Source of the DNA: Salinilacustrithrix sp003476595
Lineage (GTDB): Bacteria > Actinomycetota > Acidimicrobiia > Acidimicrobiales > Salinilacustritrichaceae
Direction of reading: 5' to 3'
DNA length: 64,000 bases
Assembly (NCBI GenBank): GCA_963972525.1
Contig: CAXAUZ010000017.1
Location: forward strand, 1-64,000
This document shows, in pieces, positions 32,954 to 42,506 of the stretch (the first letter of the stretch is position 1; each line of letters opens with the position of its first letter). The notes under the pieces are model-generated. The model ran no database searches and was not told the origin of the DNA. It was given only the letters and a program-made list of their open reading frames with translations. A program made the translations under genes and the position numbers.

Positions 32954-34695
32954 TCCGCCCTGCCCGCTCGGCCGCGGTGGTGGCTGCCGCGGTGCTGGCG
33001 TTCCTCACCGTCGTGCTCGCCGGGCCGTCGGCCGCCCAGGAGCCGGCCGTGGCGCCGGCACCGCCGACCACGACGACCACGTCGGCTGCGCCGGCCACGA
33101 CACCGCCGATGGAGCCGGTGGCACCGGTGCCGGTGGTGGGCGGGCCGTCCGGGGTGTTCGGTGACGTCGACGACATCGTCGCCGCCGACCCCAGCCCGTC
33201 GTGCGTCGGATCGGATGCAGGGGTGGGGGAGGGGCTCGTACCGGAGGGTTGCTGGGGTGACTTTCCCTCGGCCAACTTCGACATCGGCTGTGACGAGGGC
33301 GCCTGGAACCACCTGACCCGCAAGATCTACTGCACGTTCACCGACCTGGCCTTCCAAGCGGGCCGAGCGGCCACGGCCTTCGGGGCGTGGGTGGCCGGCT
33401 GGGCGTACAGCTTCGACGCCGCCGGCGTCGTGGCCGAACCGGCGGTGGCCATGGCCCAGCTCATGGAGTCCCGGATCGTGGGGCCCCTCGACCTGGGCGG
33501 CCTGGCCTGGCTGGTCATGGTCACCTGGGTCGCGTTCACCGCCCTGCGGGGCCGGGTCACCCAGGCGGCGGGCGAGTTCGTCGTGTCCGTGCTGCTGGTC
33601 GGCCTCGCCGGGATCGTGCTGTCGAACCCGGCCGGCTACCTGTCCGGCGCCTACGACACGATGGGCCGGCTCTCCACCATCACCCTCGCCGCCGGGACCG
33701 GGGCACCACCACCCACCGACCAGACCGCCACCGACACCGTCGTCGCCCCGATCCAGGCGCAGATCCACGCCGTGTTCGTCGAGGAGCCCTACAACATCAT
33801 CAACTGGGGAGTACCCGCCGAGGCGATGGCCCCGGCCTGCGTGGACGCCCGGAACCGGATCCTGGCCACCGGCCCCCACGGCGGCGACGACGCCCCCCGC
33901 CAGGCCATGGACGCCGCCGGCTGCGAAGAGCTGGCCGACTTCAACCACCAGCCGACCGCCCAGCGGCTCTTCGGTGCCGTTCTCGCCATGGTGGCGGCGT
34001 TGATCATGGTGATCCTCGTCGGGCTCGTGTCGCTCACCGTCGTCGTCGCCCAGCTCGCCGTCGCCGCGGCGTTCGCCATCTCACCGTTCGCTGCGGCCGC
34101 CGCCGTCCTGCCCGGATCGGGCCGCACCGTGGCGATCCGATGGGTCATGTTGTTGTTCCGGGCGATGCTGGCCATGGTCGCCATGTCGTTCTTGTTGGCC
34201 ATGGTCCTCATGTTCATCCAGGCGCTGCTCGAGGCCAGTAGCGGCCTGCCCCTGTTCGCCCGCTTCGCCCTCGTCGACGTCACCGTCGTCGTGGCCATCC
34301 TCGCCCGCCGCCGGATCCTCGGTGCCGGCGCCAACACGGTCGCCTCGGCCGGGTCCACCGCCGCCCAGATCCGCCCCGGCTCCACTGCGCCGGGACGATC
34401 AACCCTGCCGGCCCGGGCCACGCCCGCGGGTGTGTCCGGGTTCGCGCTCACCACGACCCGGACCAACACGCCCAGCCGCATCGGGCGGGCCGCCGGCACG
34501 GTCGGGCGGTACAAGCTCCAAGAACGCGCCTACAACCGGCGTTCCAGCCGACCCCATGCCACCGAGCACACCACCCTGGCCGGTGACGGAACCTGGACCC
34601 GCACCGTGTCCGTCGCCGGCCCGGCGGCCACCACCCGCCGCGCCCGCGCGGCGCGGGCCCGGGTCGAACACCGCGCCGAACAGGCCCGGCAATGA
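32950..34695 (+). CDS. VirB6/TrbL-like conjugation channel protein
   Basis: 581 residues. A signal peptide (VLAFLTVVLAGPSAAQ) and Thr/Pro linker are followed by six or more membrane helices (LAWLVMVTWVAFTAL, EFVVSVLLVGLAGIVLS, LFGAVLAMVAALIMVILVG, VVVAQLAVAAAFAISPFAA, MLAMVAMSFLLAMVLMFI) and a basic cytoplasmic tail. This is the usual form of polytopic transfer proteins encoded between the VirB4 and cell-wall hydrolase genes. Overlaps of four bases on both sides show tight coupling. Confidence 0.82.
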   Translation: MIRPARSAAVVAAAVLAFLTVVLAGPSAAQEPAVAPAPPTTTTTSAAPATTPPMEPVAPVPVVGGPSGVFGDVDDIVAADPSPSCVGSDAGVGEGLVPEGCWGDFPSANFDIGCDEGAWNHLTRKIYCTFTDLAFQAGRAATAFGAWVAGWAYSFDAAGVVAEPAVAMAQLMESRIVGPLDLGGLAWLVMVTWVAFTALRGRVTQAAGEFVVSVLLVGLAGIVLSNPAGYLSGAYDTMGRLSTITLAAGTGAPPPTDQTATDTVVAPIQAQIHAVFVEEPYNIINWGVPAEAMAPACVDARNRILATGPHGGDDAPRQAMDAAGCEELADFNHQPTAQRLFGAVLAMVAALIMVILVGLVSLTVVVAQLAVAAAFAISPFAAAAAVLPGSGRTVAIRWVMLLFRAMLAMVAMSFLLAMVLMFIQALLEASSGLPLFARFALVDVTVVVAILARRRILGAGANTVASAGSTAAQIRPGSTAPGRSTLPARATPAGVSGFALTTTRTNTPSRIGRAAGTVGRYKLQERAYNRRSSRPHATEHTTLAGDGTWTRTVSVAGPAATTRRARAARARVEHRAEQARQ

Positions 34696-35777
34696 CCCCC
34701 CTGCTCGCCGCCCGCACCGCCACGTCCCTGTGGGCCAAGCGGGCCCGGATCGCCACCGCCGCCGCCACCCTCGGCACCGTCACCCTCTTGCCGTTGATGG
34801 TCATCGTCGTGGCCATCGCCGGTACCCCCGCCGTGGGCGCACCCGTCGCCGGTTTCGCTGGTGACATCCCCCCGGTGTTCGTCACCGCCTACAACCATGC
34901 TGCGCAACGCTGCCCGGGGCTGTCGTGGACCGTGCTGGCCGGTATCGGACGGGTCGAATCGAACCATGGCCGTATCAACCCGGCCGCCACCGTCACCGCG
35001 GATGGTGACGTCACCCCGCCGATCATCGGGATCGCCCTCGACGGCACCAACAGCGCCGCCGTCCCGGTGCCGGCCGGCGGGTCACCGTGGCACCCCGATC
35101 CGATCTGGGATCACGCCACCGGCCCCATGCAGTTCATCACCGCCACCTGGGCTGCAGTCGGCGTCGACGCCAACGGCGACGGCGTCGCGTCCCCGCACAA
35201 CGTGTGGGACGCCACCGCCACCGCGGCGGACTACCTGTGCGGACCCGACGGCAACATCAACCCCGCCGACATCGCCACCGACCTCGCCCGGTACAACAAC
35301 TCGGCCGCCTACGTCGCTGATGTGCTGGCCTGGGCCGCCCAGTACCAGGCAGCCACCACACCGGTCACCGACAGCCCGGGCGGGCCAGACGCCTCGGTGC
35401 CTTTGGCCACGGTCGAGGGGATCACCGTGCACGCCTCCCTCGCACCGAATCTGGCCGCCCTGTTGGCCCACGCCCAAGCCGATGGCATCGGCCTGTCCGG
35501 TTCGGGCTGGCGTTCCTACGAACGCCAGGTGCAGCTGCGACGTGACAACGGTTGTCCCGACCTCTACACCGCGCCCCCGTCGACGTGCCGGGTCCCGACC
35601 GCCGTCCCCGGGACCAGTCGCCACGAGACCGGCCTCGCCGTCGACTTCACCACCAACGGGCGCACCATCGCCGCCCGGACCCAGCGCGCCTACCGGTGGC
35701 TGGCCGCCAACGCCGCCACCTACGGGCTCTACAACCTGCCCAGCGAACCCTGGCACTGGAGTACGACTGGGGGGTGA
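34692..35777 (+). CDS. Lytic transglycosylase plus D,D-carboxypeptidase wall hydrolase
   Basis: 361 residues. A membrane helix (TLGTVTLLPLMVIVVAIAG) precedes an SLT-type transglycosylase domain with the catalytic glutamate in GRVESNHGRINPA, then DHATGPMQFITATWA and LARYNNS. From about residue 230 a VanY-type D,D-carboxypeptidase follows: SGWRSYERQVQLR, TSRHETGLAVDFT and EPWHWS supply the zinc ligands and catalytic residues. Fusing two wall-cutting activities fits the TcpG/VirB1-like role of opening peptidoglycan for the transfer apparatus. Confidence 0.9.
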   Translation: MTPLLAARTATSLWAKRARIATAAATLGTVTLLPLMVIVVAIAGTPAVGAPVAGFAGDIPPVFVTAYNHAAQRCPGLSWTVLAGIGRVESNHGRINPAATVTADGDVTPPIIGIALDGTNSAAVPVPAGGSPWHPDPIWDHATGPMQFITATWAAVGVDANGDGVASPHNVWDATATAADYLCGPDGNINPADIATDLARYNNSAAYVADVLAWAAQYQAATTPVTDSPGGPDASVPLATVEGITVHASLAPNLAALLAHAQADGIGLSGSGWRSYERQVQLRRDNGCPDLYTAPPSTCRVPTAVPGTSRHETGLAVDFTTNGRTIAARTQRAYRWLAANAATYGLYNLPSEPWHWSTTGG

Positions 35778-35821
35778 CTTGGGAGATGTCGAGGCTTGTT
35801 CGTCGGTGTTCTTGGCGAAAG

Positions 35822-36085
35822 TCACCTGTGCTCGTAGATGTCCCGTCGATGCCCGACGGCCACGACCAGGACGAGCAGCACGTCGTCGTTGATCTCGTAC
35901 ACGACTCGGTAGTCGCCGGTTCTGACCCGCCATTCCCCTTCACCCCCCACGAGCTTCTTGGCCGATCGCGGCCGAGGGTTCTCGGCCAAGAGCTCGACCG
36001 CCCCTTGCACCCGGCGTCGCGCAGGCGGGTCAAGCTTGCGGAGCTGGCGGGCGGCCGCGGGCGCGACCTCGATCCGGTAGGTCAC
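35822..36085 (-). CDS. relE-like: RelE-family toxin
   Basis: 87 residues, GTG start overlapping the antitoxin stop. YRIEVAPAAARQLRKLDPPA, then LVGGEGEWRVRTGDYRVVYE and VAVGHRRDIY are the RelE/ParE core, with the basic residues and arginine expected of an mRNA interferase. Order (antitoxin first, toxin second) and overlap are standard. Confidence 0.92.
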   Translation of the reverse strand: MTYRIEVAPAAARQLRKLDPPARRRVQGAVELLAENPRPRSAKKLVGGEGEWRVRTGDYRVVYEINDDVLLVLVVAVGHRRDIYEHR

Positions 36086-36348
36086 GACAGGCCGAGGTCC
36101 GCCTTCACGTCCTCCCAGGGGATCGCCATTTCGCCGGTCCGGCGCATCTCGTCGCGCGCTGCACCCGCAGCCCGGAGGTCGGCGAGGTCTTCTGCCGCTT
36201 CGATCAGGGCGTCCAGGTCGTCGGCTGCGACGATCGCGGCGACTCGCTTGCCGCGGCGCGTCAAGAACACCGGCTCATGGGTTACCCGCGCTCCGTCGAC
36301 CACCTCGGCGAGCCGGGCTCGGGCCTCGCTCACGGTCACATCAGTCAT
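36082..36348 (-). CDS. Phd/YefM-family antitoxin
   Basis: 88 residues. MTDVTVSEARARLAEVVDGA, then EPVFLTRRGKRVAAIVAADD form the Phd N-terminal DNA-binding fold, followed by an acidic toxin-binding tail (MAIPWEDVKADLGL). An ATG 12 bases upstream is an alternative start. The pair should repress its own promoter; no clear palindrome was found upstream. Confidence 0.9.
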   Translation of the reverse strand: MTDVTVSEARARLAEVVDGARVTHEPVFLTRRGKRVAAIVAADDLDALIEAAEDLADLRAAGAARDEMRRTGEMAIPWEDVKADLGLS

Positions 36349-36826
36349 GACGACGACCATAGCGGAAACAGCCGGAATGTACATCTGAGGGCAGTCTGAG
36401 ACTCGCAGCGACCATGAGGCACGCCGCATAGAGACTGAAACCTCTGCAAGCTGCACCCCTGAATCGAGTGTCGACGGCCGATGACCACGCCATCAGCCCA
36501 TCAAACGAGCGCACCGGCCCCGGCCCGACCCGAGCCCGCCAACGTGGTCTGTCCTCGAGCCGGCCGAGGACCGGGAAGCGGCCTGACGTCGTCTCTCAAC
36601 GTCCAGGTCGCCGGGGACGACGCTCGACGTGCCCCCCGGTGGGCGTGCCGTCGCGTTACGGGGCAGCTTTGTCCGTCGTTTCGGGACGGTCACTCCGCGA
36701 AGACCGTCCCACCTACCCGGCGTTGGGGGCGGGTTGAGATTACGAGCCGCCGTGCGTTATGGGACGACTTCTGCTCGGCGACCCAGCCGGGCGCTCCCGG
36801 CCTGCTGCGGCCGCGGGACCGCGTGG
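36349..36826. other. Non-coding or decayed stretch right of the toxin-antitoxin pair
   Basis: Short frames on both strands, none with family resemblance or a ribosome site. Likely debris. Confidence 0.4.
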
Positions 36827-37123
36827 TCAAACGGGCAAGTTCCGCAGGGGTGATGTCGCGGAAGCCGATGGGATTCTCCGGCTCGAGTCGCCGTGCAGGA
36901 CCTCGGGCGCCAGATCGAGTCCGTTCGGCCACACCAGGGTCCGCACTTCTGGGTCCACGGTCACCCGTGCGAAGAAGTCCGGGTCAGCGGGAGCACATCG
37001 GTCCGTGAGCGCTGGGCCTGGACTGAACGTCCGGATCACGCCATCGTCGAAGAGCGGCCTCGTCACATGCGGTCGGGTGACGGCGACGCCTACGACTTCC
37101 GGACTGCGTGAGTGCATGTTCAT
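36827..37123 (-). CDS. DUF2442-like protein
   Basis: 98 residues from ATG 37123 (an ATG at 37117 is also possible). VIRTFSPGPALTDRCAPADP, then FFARVTVDPEVRTLVWPNGL and DLAPEVLHG match the DUF2442 pattern closely. DUF2442 genes usually follow DUF4160 genes as small paired systems, and a broken DUF4160 gene lies just upstream. The last 20 residues do not resemble the family, so the 3' end may be replaced. Confidence 0.7.
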   Translation of the reverse strand: MNMHSRSPEVVGVAVTRPHVTRPLFDDGVIRTFSPGPALTDRCAPADPDFFARVTVDPEVRTLVWPNGLDLAPEVLHGDSSRRIPSASATSPLRNLPV

Positions 37124-37159
37124 GCAGCGGGTCAATCGTACCGGGCGGCTGGAGCTGGA

Positions 37160-37386
37160 CACTGGAGCGCTCGGTGCCAAGCGTCCGGCGAGCTCGTCTC
37201 GATGGAGATCCACTGCTCAGCAACCAGCTTCGCTTCGCGTTCTGGGGCGATCGCCGGTGAGCACTTCGGTGTCGATGGCGACGACCGCTTCGGGGTCGCC
37301 GTGTCGAGCATGGAAGTGCGGAACGCCGTGTTCGCGGCGGGGGAGGAAGATGACGATGCCGTGTAGAACGCGGCAATGCGGAGCAC
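37160..37386 (-). pseudogene. Frameshifted DUF4160 gene
   Basis: Family-like segments appear in three reading frames in order: VLRIAAFY (from a GTG at 37386), then GIVIFLPRREHGVPHFHARH and GDPEAVVAIDTEVLTGDRP, then LHRDELAG. At least two frameshifts are needed to rebuild the protein, so it is decayed. It is paired with the DUF2442 gene downstream. Confidence 0.65.
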
Positions 37387-37643
37387 ATGACCGAACGCCG
37401 CGGCGGCGTGCGACAGCCTCGCCGGGAAGCCGCCAGCGTGCCGACCGGGCGGACAACGGTGGTGCTCAGAATCGTCGGCACCACCCGGCGACATGCGGCG
37501 GGTGGGACGTCCAAACGGAACCGCTTCCTCCGTCCAAAATCCGAAGTGCCCAGCATTGCCGAAATCGAATCGGTAGGAGTTCGCGGCGGTGACGGAGAAA
37601 CCATCGGTGGTCCTGAGCGGAGTTCCGGTGAGCGGAGGAAGAC
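37387..37643. other. Spacer upstream of the RHS toxin gene
   Basis: 257 bases with no convincing gene. It should carry the RHS promoter; the RHS start has a clear GGAGGA site. Confidence 0.4.
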
Positions 37644-40600
37644 ATGGTGCGGGCGGGTGGGGTTCGGTTGGCGACGGTCGTGGCGGCCGTCGGGGCGCTG
37701 GTGGCGGTGCTGCTGCCGGCGCAGGCAGTGTCTGGGGCGCCGGCCGCGCCGTCGGGTGCGGACGCCATCCATATGGTGGTGGATCACTCGGGTTCCATGG
37801 CTGGCGCGAAGCTGGCCGACGCGAAGGCAGGGGTGATGGCGCTGGCCGACGCAGCCGGCGACAGCACGGCGCTGGGCCTGCGCAGCTACGAGGGCAGTTG
37901 CTCGCAGCCGGCCACCCCGGACGTCCCGGTCGGTCTCGGCAACGTGTCGGCGGTGAAGACCGCCGTGCAGGCGCTCGTCGCCGCCGGCGGCACGCCGACC
38001 TCGGTCGCGCTCCAGCGGGCCATCGACGACCTCGGCGCGTTCGACACGACCGGCGACAAGGTCGTCGTGCTCGTCACCGACGGCGACAACGGCTGCCCCA
38101 CATCGATCTGCGACGTGGCCCGCCAGGCGGTCTCCGCCGGGGTCGACCTGCGAATGTTCACCGTCGGCCTCGAGGTCTCGCCCGCCGCCACCGCCGATCT
38201 GACGTGTGCGGCGCAGGCCACGGAAGGCGCGCACTTCACCTCGTTCGACGAGTTGCTGGAGGCGCTCGACCTCGGCTTCGTGACCATGCCCCCGAACGAG
38301 ACGTTCGCGGGCCAGCCCTTCGGCCACTTCGGCCCGGGCCAACACCCGACGCAGTACTACGAGGCCGACCCGGTGTCGACCGCCACCGGCAACTTCCTGC
38401 TCCAGCGGGACGACGTGACCGTGCACGGCGGGCGCGGCGTTCCGGCGTCGTTCGCCCGCACCTACAACAGCCTCGACGCCGACCGCAGCGGACCTCTCGG
38501 GTACGGCTGGACACACACTTGGGCCATCCGGGTCGATGACGACGGCACGGGGCCCGTGGACGTCGTGTGGGGCGACGGGCGCCTCGACCGTTACCAGCCG
38601 ACCGCCGAGCCTGGGGCCTTCACGGGCCCGCCCGACGTCGCCCACACCCTGGGCCGAACGGTCGACGGGTTCGCCTTGACCGTCGACGACATCGACGACG
38701 TGCTGCGCTTCGACACCGCCGGTCGGCTGACGTCGGTCACCGACCGTTCCGGGAACACGATGACGCTCGGCTACACCGGCGGCCTGCTGACCTCTATCGC
38801 GGATGCATCGGGCCGCACGCTCGGCCTCGGCCACGATCCGGCCGGACGGATCGACACGGTCACGGACCCCCTGGGGCAGGTCTGGTCGTACCGCTACGAC
38901 GCCGCCGGCGACCTGGTCGAGGTCGAGAACCCCGCGGGCGAGGTCTGGACCTACCGCTACGACGCTGACCACCAGATGGTGTCGATCACCGACCCGGACG
39001 GTGCGCCCGTGGTGACGAACACCTACGACGGGGCATCGGGCCGGGTCGCCGACCAGCTCGACGGCGAAGGGGGCCGGTGGCAGTACGAGTACCTGGACGG
39101 CGCCACGGTGGTGACCGATCCGACCGGTGTGCGCTACACCGCCCACCACGACGAGAACTTCCGCACCGTCGCCATCGTGGACGACGAGGGACACGAGACT
39201 CGTTGGCACCACGACGCCAGGAGCAACCTGCGCGGCATCTCGGACCCTGCCGGTGGCGTCGAGCTCTTCGAATACGACAACGAGGGCCGCCTGGTGGAGG
39301 CCCGCGACCCGCAGGGCAACCGCAGCGAGTTCGCCTACGACGCCGACGGAAACCTCGTGCAGACGATCAACGCCGTCGGCGGCATCTCGACCTACGAATA
39401 CGACGACCTCGACCGGCTCGTGCGCACCACCACCCCGACCGGCGAAGTCGCCGAGATCACCTACCGGGCGGACGGGCTGGTCGACACCATCAGGGACGGA
39501 CGGGGCGGCACCGTCCAGCACCATTACGACACCGAGGGCTTGCACACCGGCACCACCGACCCGCTCGACCGCACCGTGACCTTCGAGCCCCGGCCTGACG
39601 GCCTGCTCGCGGCGACGGTGGACCCCGCCGGGGGCACGACTACCCGCACCTACGACCACGCCAACCGGCTGGCGGCCGTCACCGACGCCAACGGCTCGAC
39701 CACGGCGTGGGCCTACGACGGGCGAGGCAACGTCGTCGCCCAGACCGACGCCAACGGCAACACCACCACCCACACCTACGACCGGCGCAGCCTGCGGATC
39801 GCGACCACCGACCCGCTCGGGCGGACCACCACCCACACCTACGACGCCGCCGGCCGCCCCGTGTCGAGCACGGACCCACGCGGCGTCACCGTCACCCGGT
39901 CCTACGACCACCTCGGCCGTATCGTGGGGATCCAGGCGCCGGGCGTGGACGACACGGTGATCGCCTACGACGACGCGAACCGGCCCCGCAGCACCACCGA
40001 CCCGGCGGGCACCGTGAGCTACGACTACGACCGCAGCGGACGGGTCGTCGCCGAACACCACTCCCGGGGCGACGCCACCGTCCGGTACCGCTGGAGCCCG
40101 CTCGGCGGCCCGGCGGCGATCGAGATGGACCGCGCCGGCACCCTCGTCGCCTCGACCTCGTACCGCTACGACGCCGCTGGGCGACCCGTCGAGGTGCTGG
40201 ACGCCGCGGGCGGGGCCACGAGCGTCGAGTACGACGAGCTGGGCCTGCGGGCGCGGCTCGTGCATGCCAACGGCACGGTCACGTCGTACACCCACGACGT
40301 CGCCGGGCAGCTGACGCGCATCTCGAACCTGCCTCCCGCCTACACCGACCTGGTCGGCGAGACGGAGGGGCCTCTCCAGAACGCGGTCGACACCGCCGCC
40401 GCGCTGCACGCGCTCACCACCGAGCTCGGCGAGGCCGAGAACCTCGAGGCGCTGGCCACGCTCGGCACCGGGCTCCAGACCCTCACCACGAACCTCCTGA
40501 CCGGCGGGATCGTCACCGTGCCCGCGCTCTTGCAGCTGGTGGCCGACCTGGCCGGCGTCGTCGACGACACGGCCGGCGCGGTCGACGTGCTGGCCGACGC

Positions 40601-42506
40601 CGAGACGATCGCCGAGCTCGAGCGCCTGGTGGACGAGCTCGGCCAGCTCGTCCACAGCCTGCCGGCCACGGCAGGGACCGACCCGCTCACCGACCTCGTC
40701 GAGGACGTCACCGATCTCGCCGAGTCGGTCACCGGCAGCGTCGTCGGCCTCCGCAACGAGCTCACCACGCTGACGCGGCTCACCGCCGACGCCGCCCGGC
40801 TCGTGCAGGCCTTGCTGTCGGGCGGTGACGGGGCCGCCGAGGTGGAGGCGGTGCTGGCCGAGGTGAACACCCTGCTGGCCGAGCTGCCCGAGGACCTCAC
40901 CCAGCTCGGGCTGGTCGTGGGCGACACCATCGAGGTGCTCGTCGACCTGCTCGGCGCCGCCGGCGCGCTCCAGTCAGAGCAGGTCTACACCTACGACGCC
41001 AACGGGCGGGTGTCCACCGCGACGCGTAGCTTCGTCGGCCTCGGTGACGAGATCCTCCGCTTCCCCAGCTCCTACGAGTACGACCCCGGCGGCCGGCTCG
41101 TGGCCGCATGGACTACCGACCCGGCGGCGGCGGCGTTCGGGAACGCCACCTACGGCTACGACCCGGCCGGCAACCGCACCAGCGTGGCCGTCGCCGGACT
41201 GGTCCCGATCACGGCGAGCTTCGACGCCGCCGGGCAGCGCATCGCCGACACCCTCGGCCGCTACACCTACGACGCGGCCGGCAACATGACGTCGCGGTCG
41301 CTGGTAGGCGCCACGTCACCGGCCACCAGCTACGACTGGGACGCCTACGGTCGACTCGCCGGCGTCGACGACGGCACCATCTCGGTCCGCAACCACTACG
41401 ACCACACCGGGCGGCGCACCCGCACCGAGGTCACCGATCCGACCGGTCAGACCTCGGCCACCGACAGCTTCTACGCTGGCTGGGACCTGCTGTTCAGCGA
41501 CGGCCCCGGCATCGATGGCGTGCTCGGCGACGTCGCCTACACCACCCTCGGCGGCACCGTGCTCAACGCCCTCTACGGCCCCCGGCTCCTCGACGTGAAC
41601 CTCACCGTGGAGTCCGGCCGCCGGCTCAGCACCGCGCTGCGCACCCACTTCCACACCGACGTCACCGGCAACGTGACCGAAGTGAGCGACAGCTTCGGCA
41701 ACGCCGTCGTGCGCAACGCCTACAGCCCGTGGGGCGAAACCGTCTCACTGCCCAGCGAACTCGACATCACCGGCGGAGCGCTGCTCGAGCACGGCTACTC
41801 CGGCGGACTCGGTGTGCGAGCCACGCCCACCGGCGGACTCCTCGACATGCGCAACCGCACCTACGACCCCGCCCTCGGCCAATTCCTCTCCCGCGACCCA
41901 CTTGAACAGGTCACCGGCCAGCCCTACGCCTACGCGTCGAACGACCCCGTCAACCTCGTCGACCCGTGGGGCCTCTGCAGCATCGGCCCTGTCCGCATCG
42001 GCTTCATGTCCCGACACGACGGAGGTTGCAAAGGGGCAGAAGGCGCACGACAGGCCGCCTCAACGGTGGGACACGCTGCCGTCAGCATCGGCACCGGTGC
42101 CGCCGTCGCTACAGCCATCGGTGCCTGCGGCATCACGGTCGTCTGCGCCGCCGGTGTAGGTCTCGGCGGCGTCGGTATTGCCGCTGCCGGGCATGCCGGC
42201 GTGGACCGGATTGCTGGCAGTCCAATGCGGCAGCCGTGGGAGTACTTCGCCGAAGGGGCGCTTGATTCGGCTGGCGGAGTCGTCTGCGGAGTCACCTTCG
42301 GTGGAGGGTGCGCCGCCAAGGGCGGTCTGCGTCCTCGCGAGATGCTGAGACATCCGGTCCAGGAGTCCCGAGCGCTCCTGCGCACCCTTCCCGGCAATCA
42401 CGAGTTGGGCATGGCAGCTGCCCTCGGCGTTGGCCGTACCGGCGTACGTGAGGTTCTCTTCGGGTCTGGTCAGCGAGGTCTCTACGCCAGCGGAGGCGCC
42501 AAGTGA
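37644..42506 (+). CDS. Secreted VWA-RHS/YD-repeat polymorphic toxin
   Basis: 1,620 residues; ATG after GGAGGA. A signal peptide (to about residue 33) precedes a von Willebrand A domain (about 40-205) with the metal site DHSGSM and VTDGDNGCPTS. A DUF6531-like entry (DPVSTATGNFLLQRDDV ... ARTYNSLDADRSGPLGYGWT) and many YD repeats follow. At about 895-1112 a long Leu/Ala/Glu-rich helical insertion breaks the repeat shell. The RHS core (LLDMRNRTYDPALGQFLSRD ... NDPVNLVDPWGL) ends near 1441. The last 180 residues are a variable tip: a hydrophobic stretch, then an unrecognised domain ending LGVGRTGVREVLFGSGQRG. The toxic activity is unknown. The next gene overlaps by GTGA and is the likely immunity gene. 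Confidence 0.9.
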   Translation: MVRAGGVRLATVVAAVGALVAVLLPAQAVSGAPAAPSGADAIHMVVDHSGSMAGAKLADAKAGVMALADAAGDSTALGLRSYEGSCSQPATPDVPVGLGNVSAVKTAVQALVAAGGTPTSVALQRAIDDLGAFDTTGDKVVVLVTDGDNGCPTSICDVARQAVSAGVDLRMFTVGLEVSPAATADLTCAAQATEGAHFTSFDELLEALDLGFVTMPPNETFAGQPFGHFGPGQHPTQYYEADPVSTATGNFLLQRDDVTVHGGRGVPASFARTYNSLDADRSGPLGYGWTHTWAIRVDDDGTGPVDVVWGDGRLDRYQPTAEPGAFTGPPDVAHTLGRTVDGFALTVDDIDDVLRFDTAGRLTSVTDRSGNTMTLGYTGGLLTSIADASGRTLGLGHDPAGRIDTVTDPLGQVWSYRYDAAGDLVEVENPAGEVWTYRYDADHQMVSITDPDGAPVVTNTYDGASGRVADQLDGEGGRWQYEYLDGATVVTDPTGVRYTAHHDENFRTVAIVDDEGHETRWHHDARSNLRGISDPAGGVELFEYDNEGRLVEARDPQGNRSEFAYDADGNLVQTINAVGGISTYEYDDLDRLVRTTTPTGEVAEITYRADGLVDTIRDGRGGTVQHHYDTEGLHTGTTDPLDRTVTFEPRPDGLLAATVDPAGGTTTRTYDHANRLAAVTDANGSTTAWAYDGRGNVVAQTDANGNTTTHTYDRRSLRIATTDPLGRTTTHTYDAAGRPVSSTDPRGVTVTRSYDHLGRIVGIQAPGVDDTVIAYDDANRPRSTTDPAGTVSYDYDRSGRVVAEHHSRGDATVRYRWSPLGGPAAIEMDRAGTLVASTSYRYDAAGRPVEVLDAAGGATSVEYDELGLRARLVHANGTVTSYTHDVAGQLTRISNLPPAYTDLVGETEGPLQNAVDTAAALHALTTELGEAENLEALATLGTGLQTLTTNLLTGGIVTVPALLQLVADLAGVVDDTAGAVDVLADAETIAELERLVDELGQLVHSLPATAGTDPLTDLVEDVTDLAESVTGSVVGLRNELTTLTRLTADAARLVQALLSGGDGAAEVEAVLAEVNTLLAELPEDLTQLGLVVGDTIEVLVDLLGAAGALQSEQVYTYDANGRVSTATRSFVGLGDEILRFPSSYEYDPGGRLVAAWTTDPAAAAFGNATYGYDPAGNRTSVAVAGLVPITASFDAAGQRIADTLGRYTYDAAGNMTSRSLVGATSPATSYDWDAYGRLAGVDDGTISVRNHYDHTGRRTRTEVTDPTGQTSATDSFYAGWDLLFSDGPGIDGVLGDVAYTTLGGTVLNALYGPRLLDVNLTVESGRRLSTALRTHFHTDVTGNVTEVSDSFGNAVVRNAYSPWGETVSLPSELDITGGALLEHGYSGGLGVRATPTGGLLDMRNRTYDPALGQFLSRDPLEQVTGQPYAYASNDPVNLVDPWGLCSIGPVRIGFMSRHDGGCKGAEGARQAASTVGHAAVSIGTGAAVATAIGACGITVVCAAGVGLGGVGIAAAGHAGVDRIAGSPMRQPWEYFAEGALDSAGGVVCGVTFGGGCAAKGGLRPREMLRHPVQESRALLRTLPGNHELGMAAALGVGRTGVREVLFGSGQRGLYASGGAK

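Noticed and set aside
36984..40655. 1,223-residue minus-strand frame opposite the RHS gene
   Set aside because: Val/Gly/Asp/Arg-rich antisense of YD repeats; no start signal or domain.
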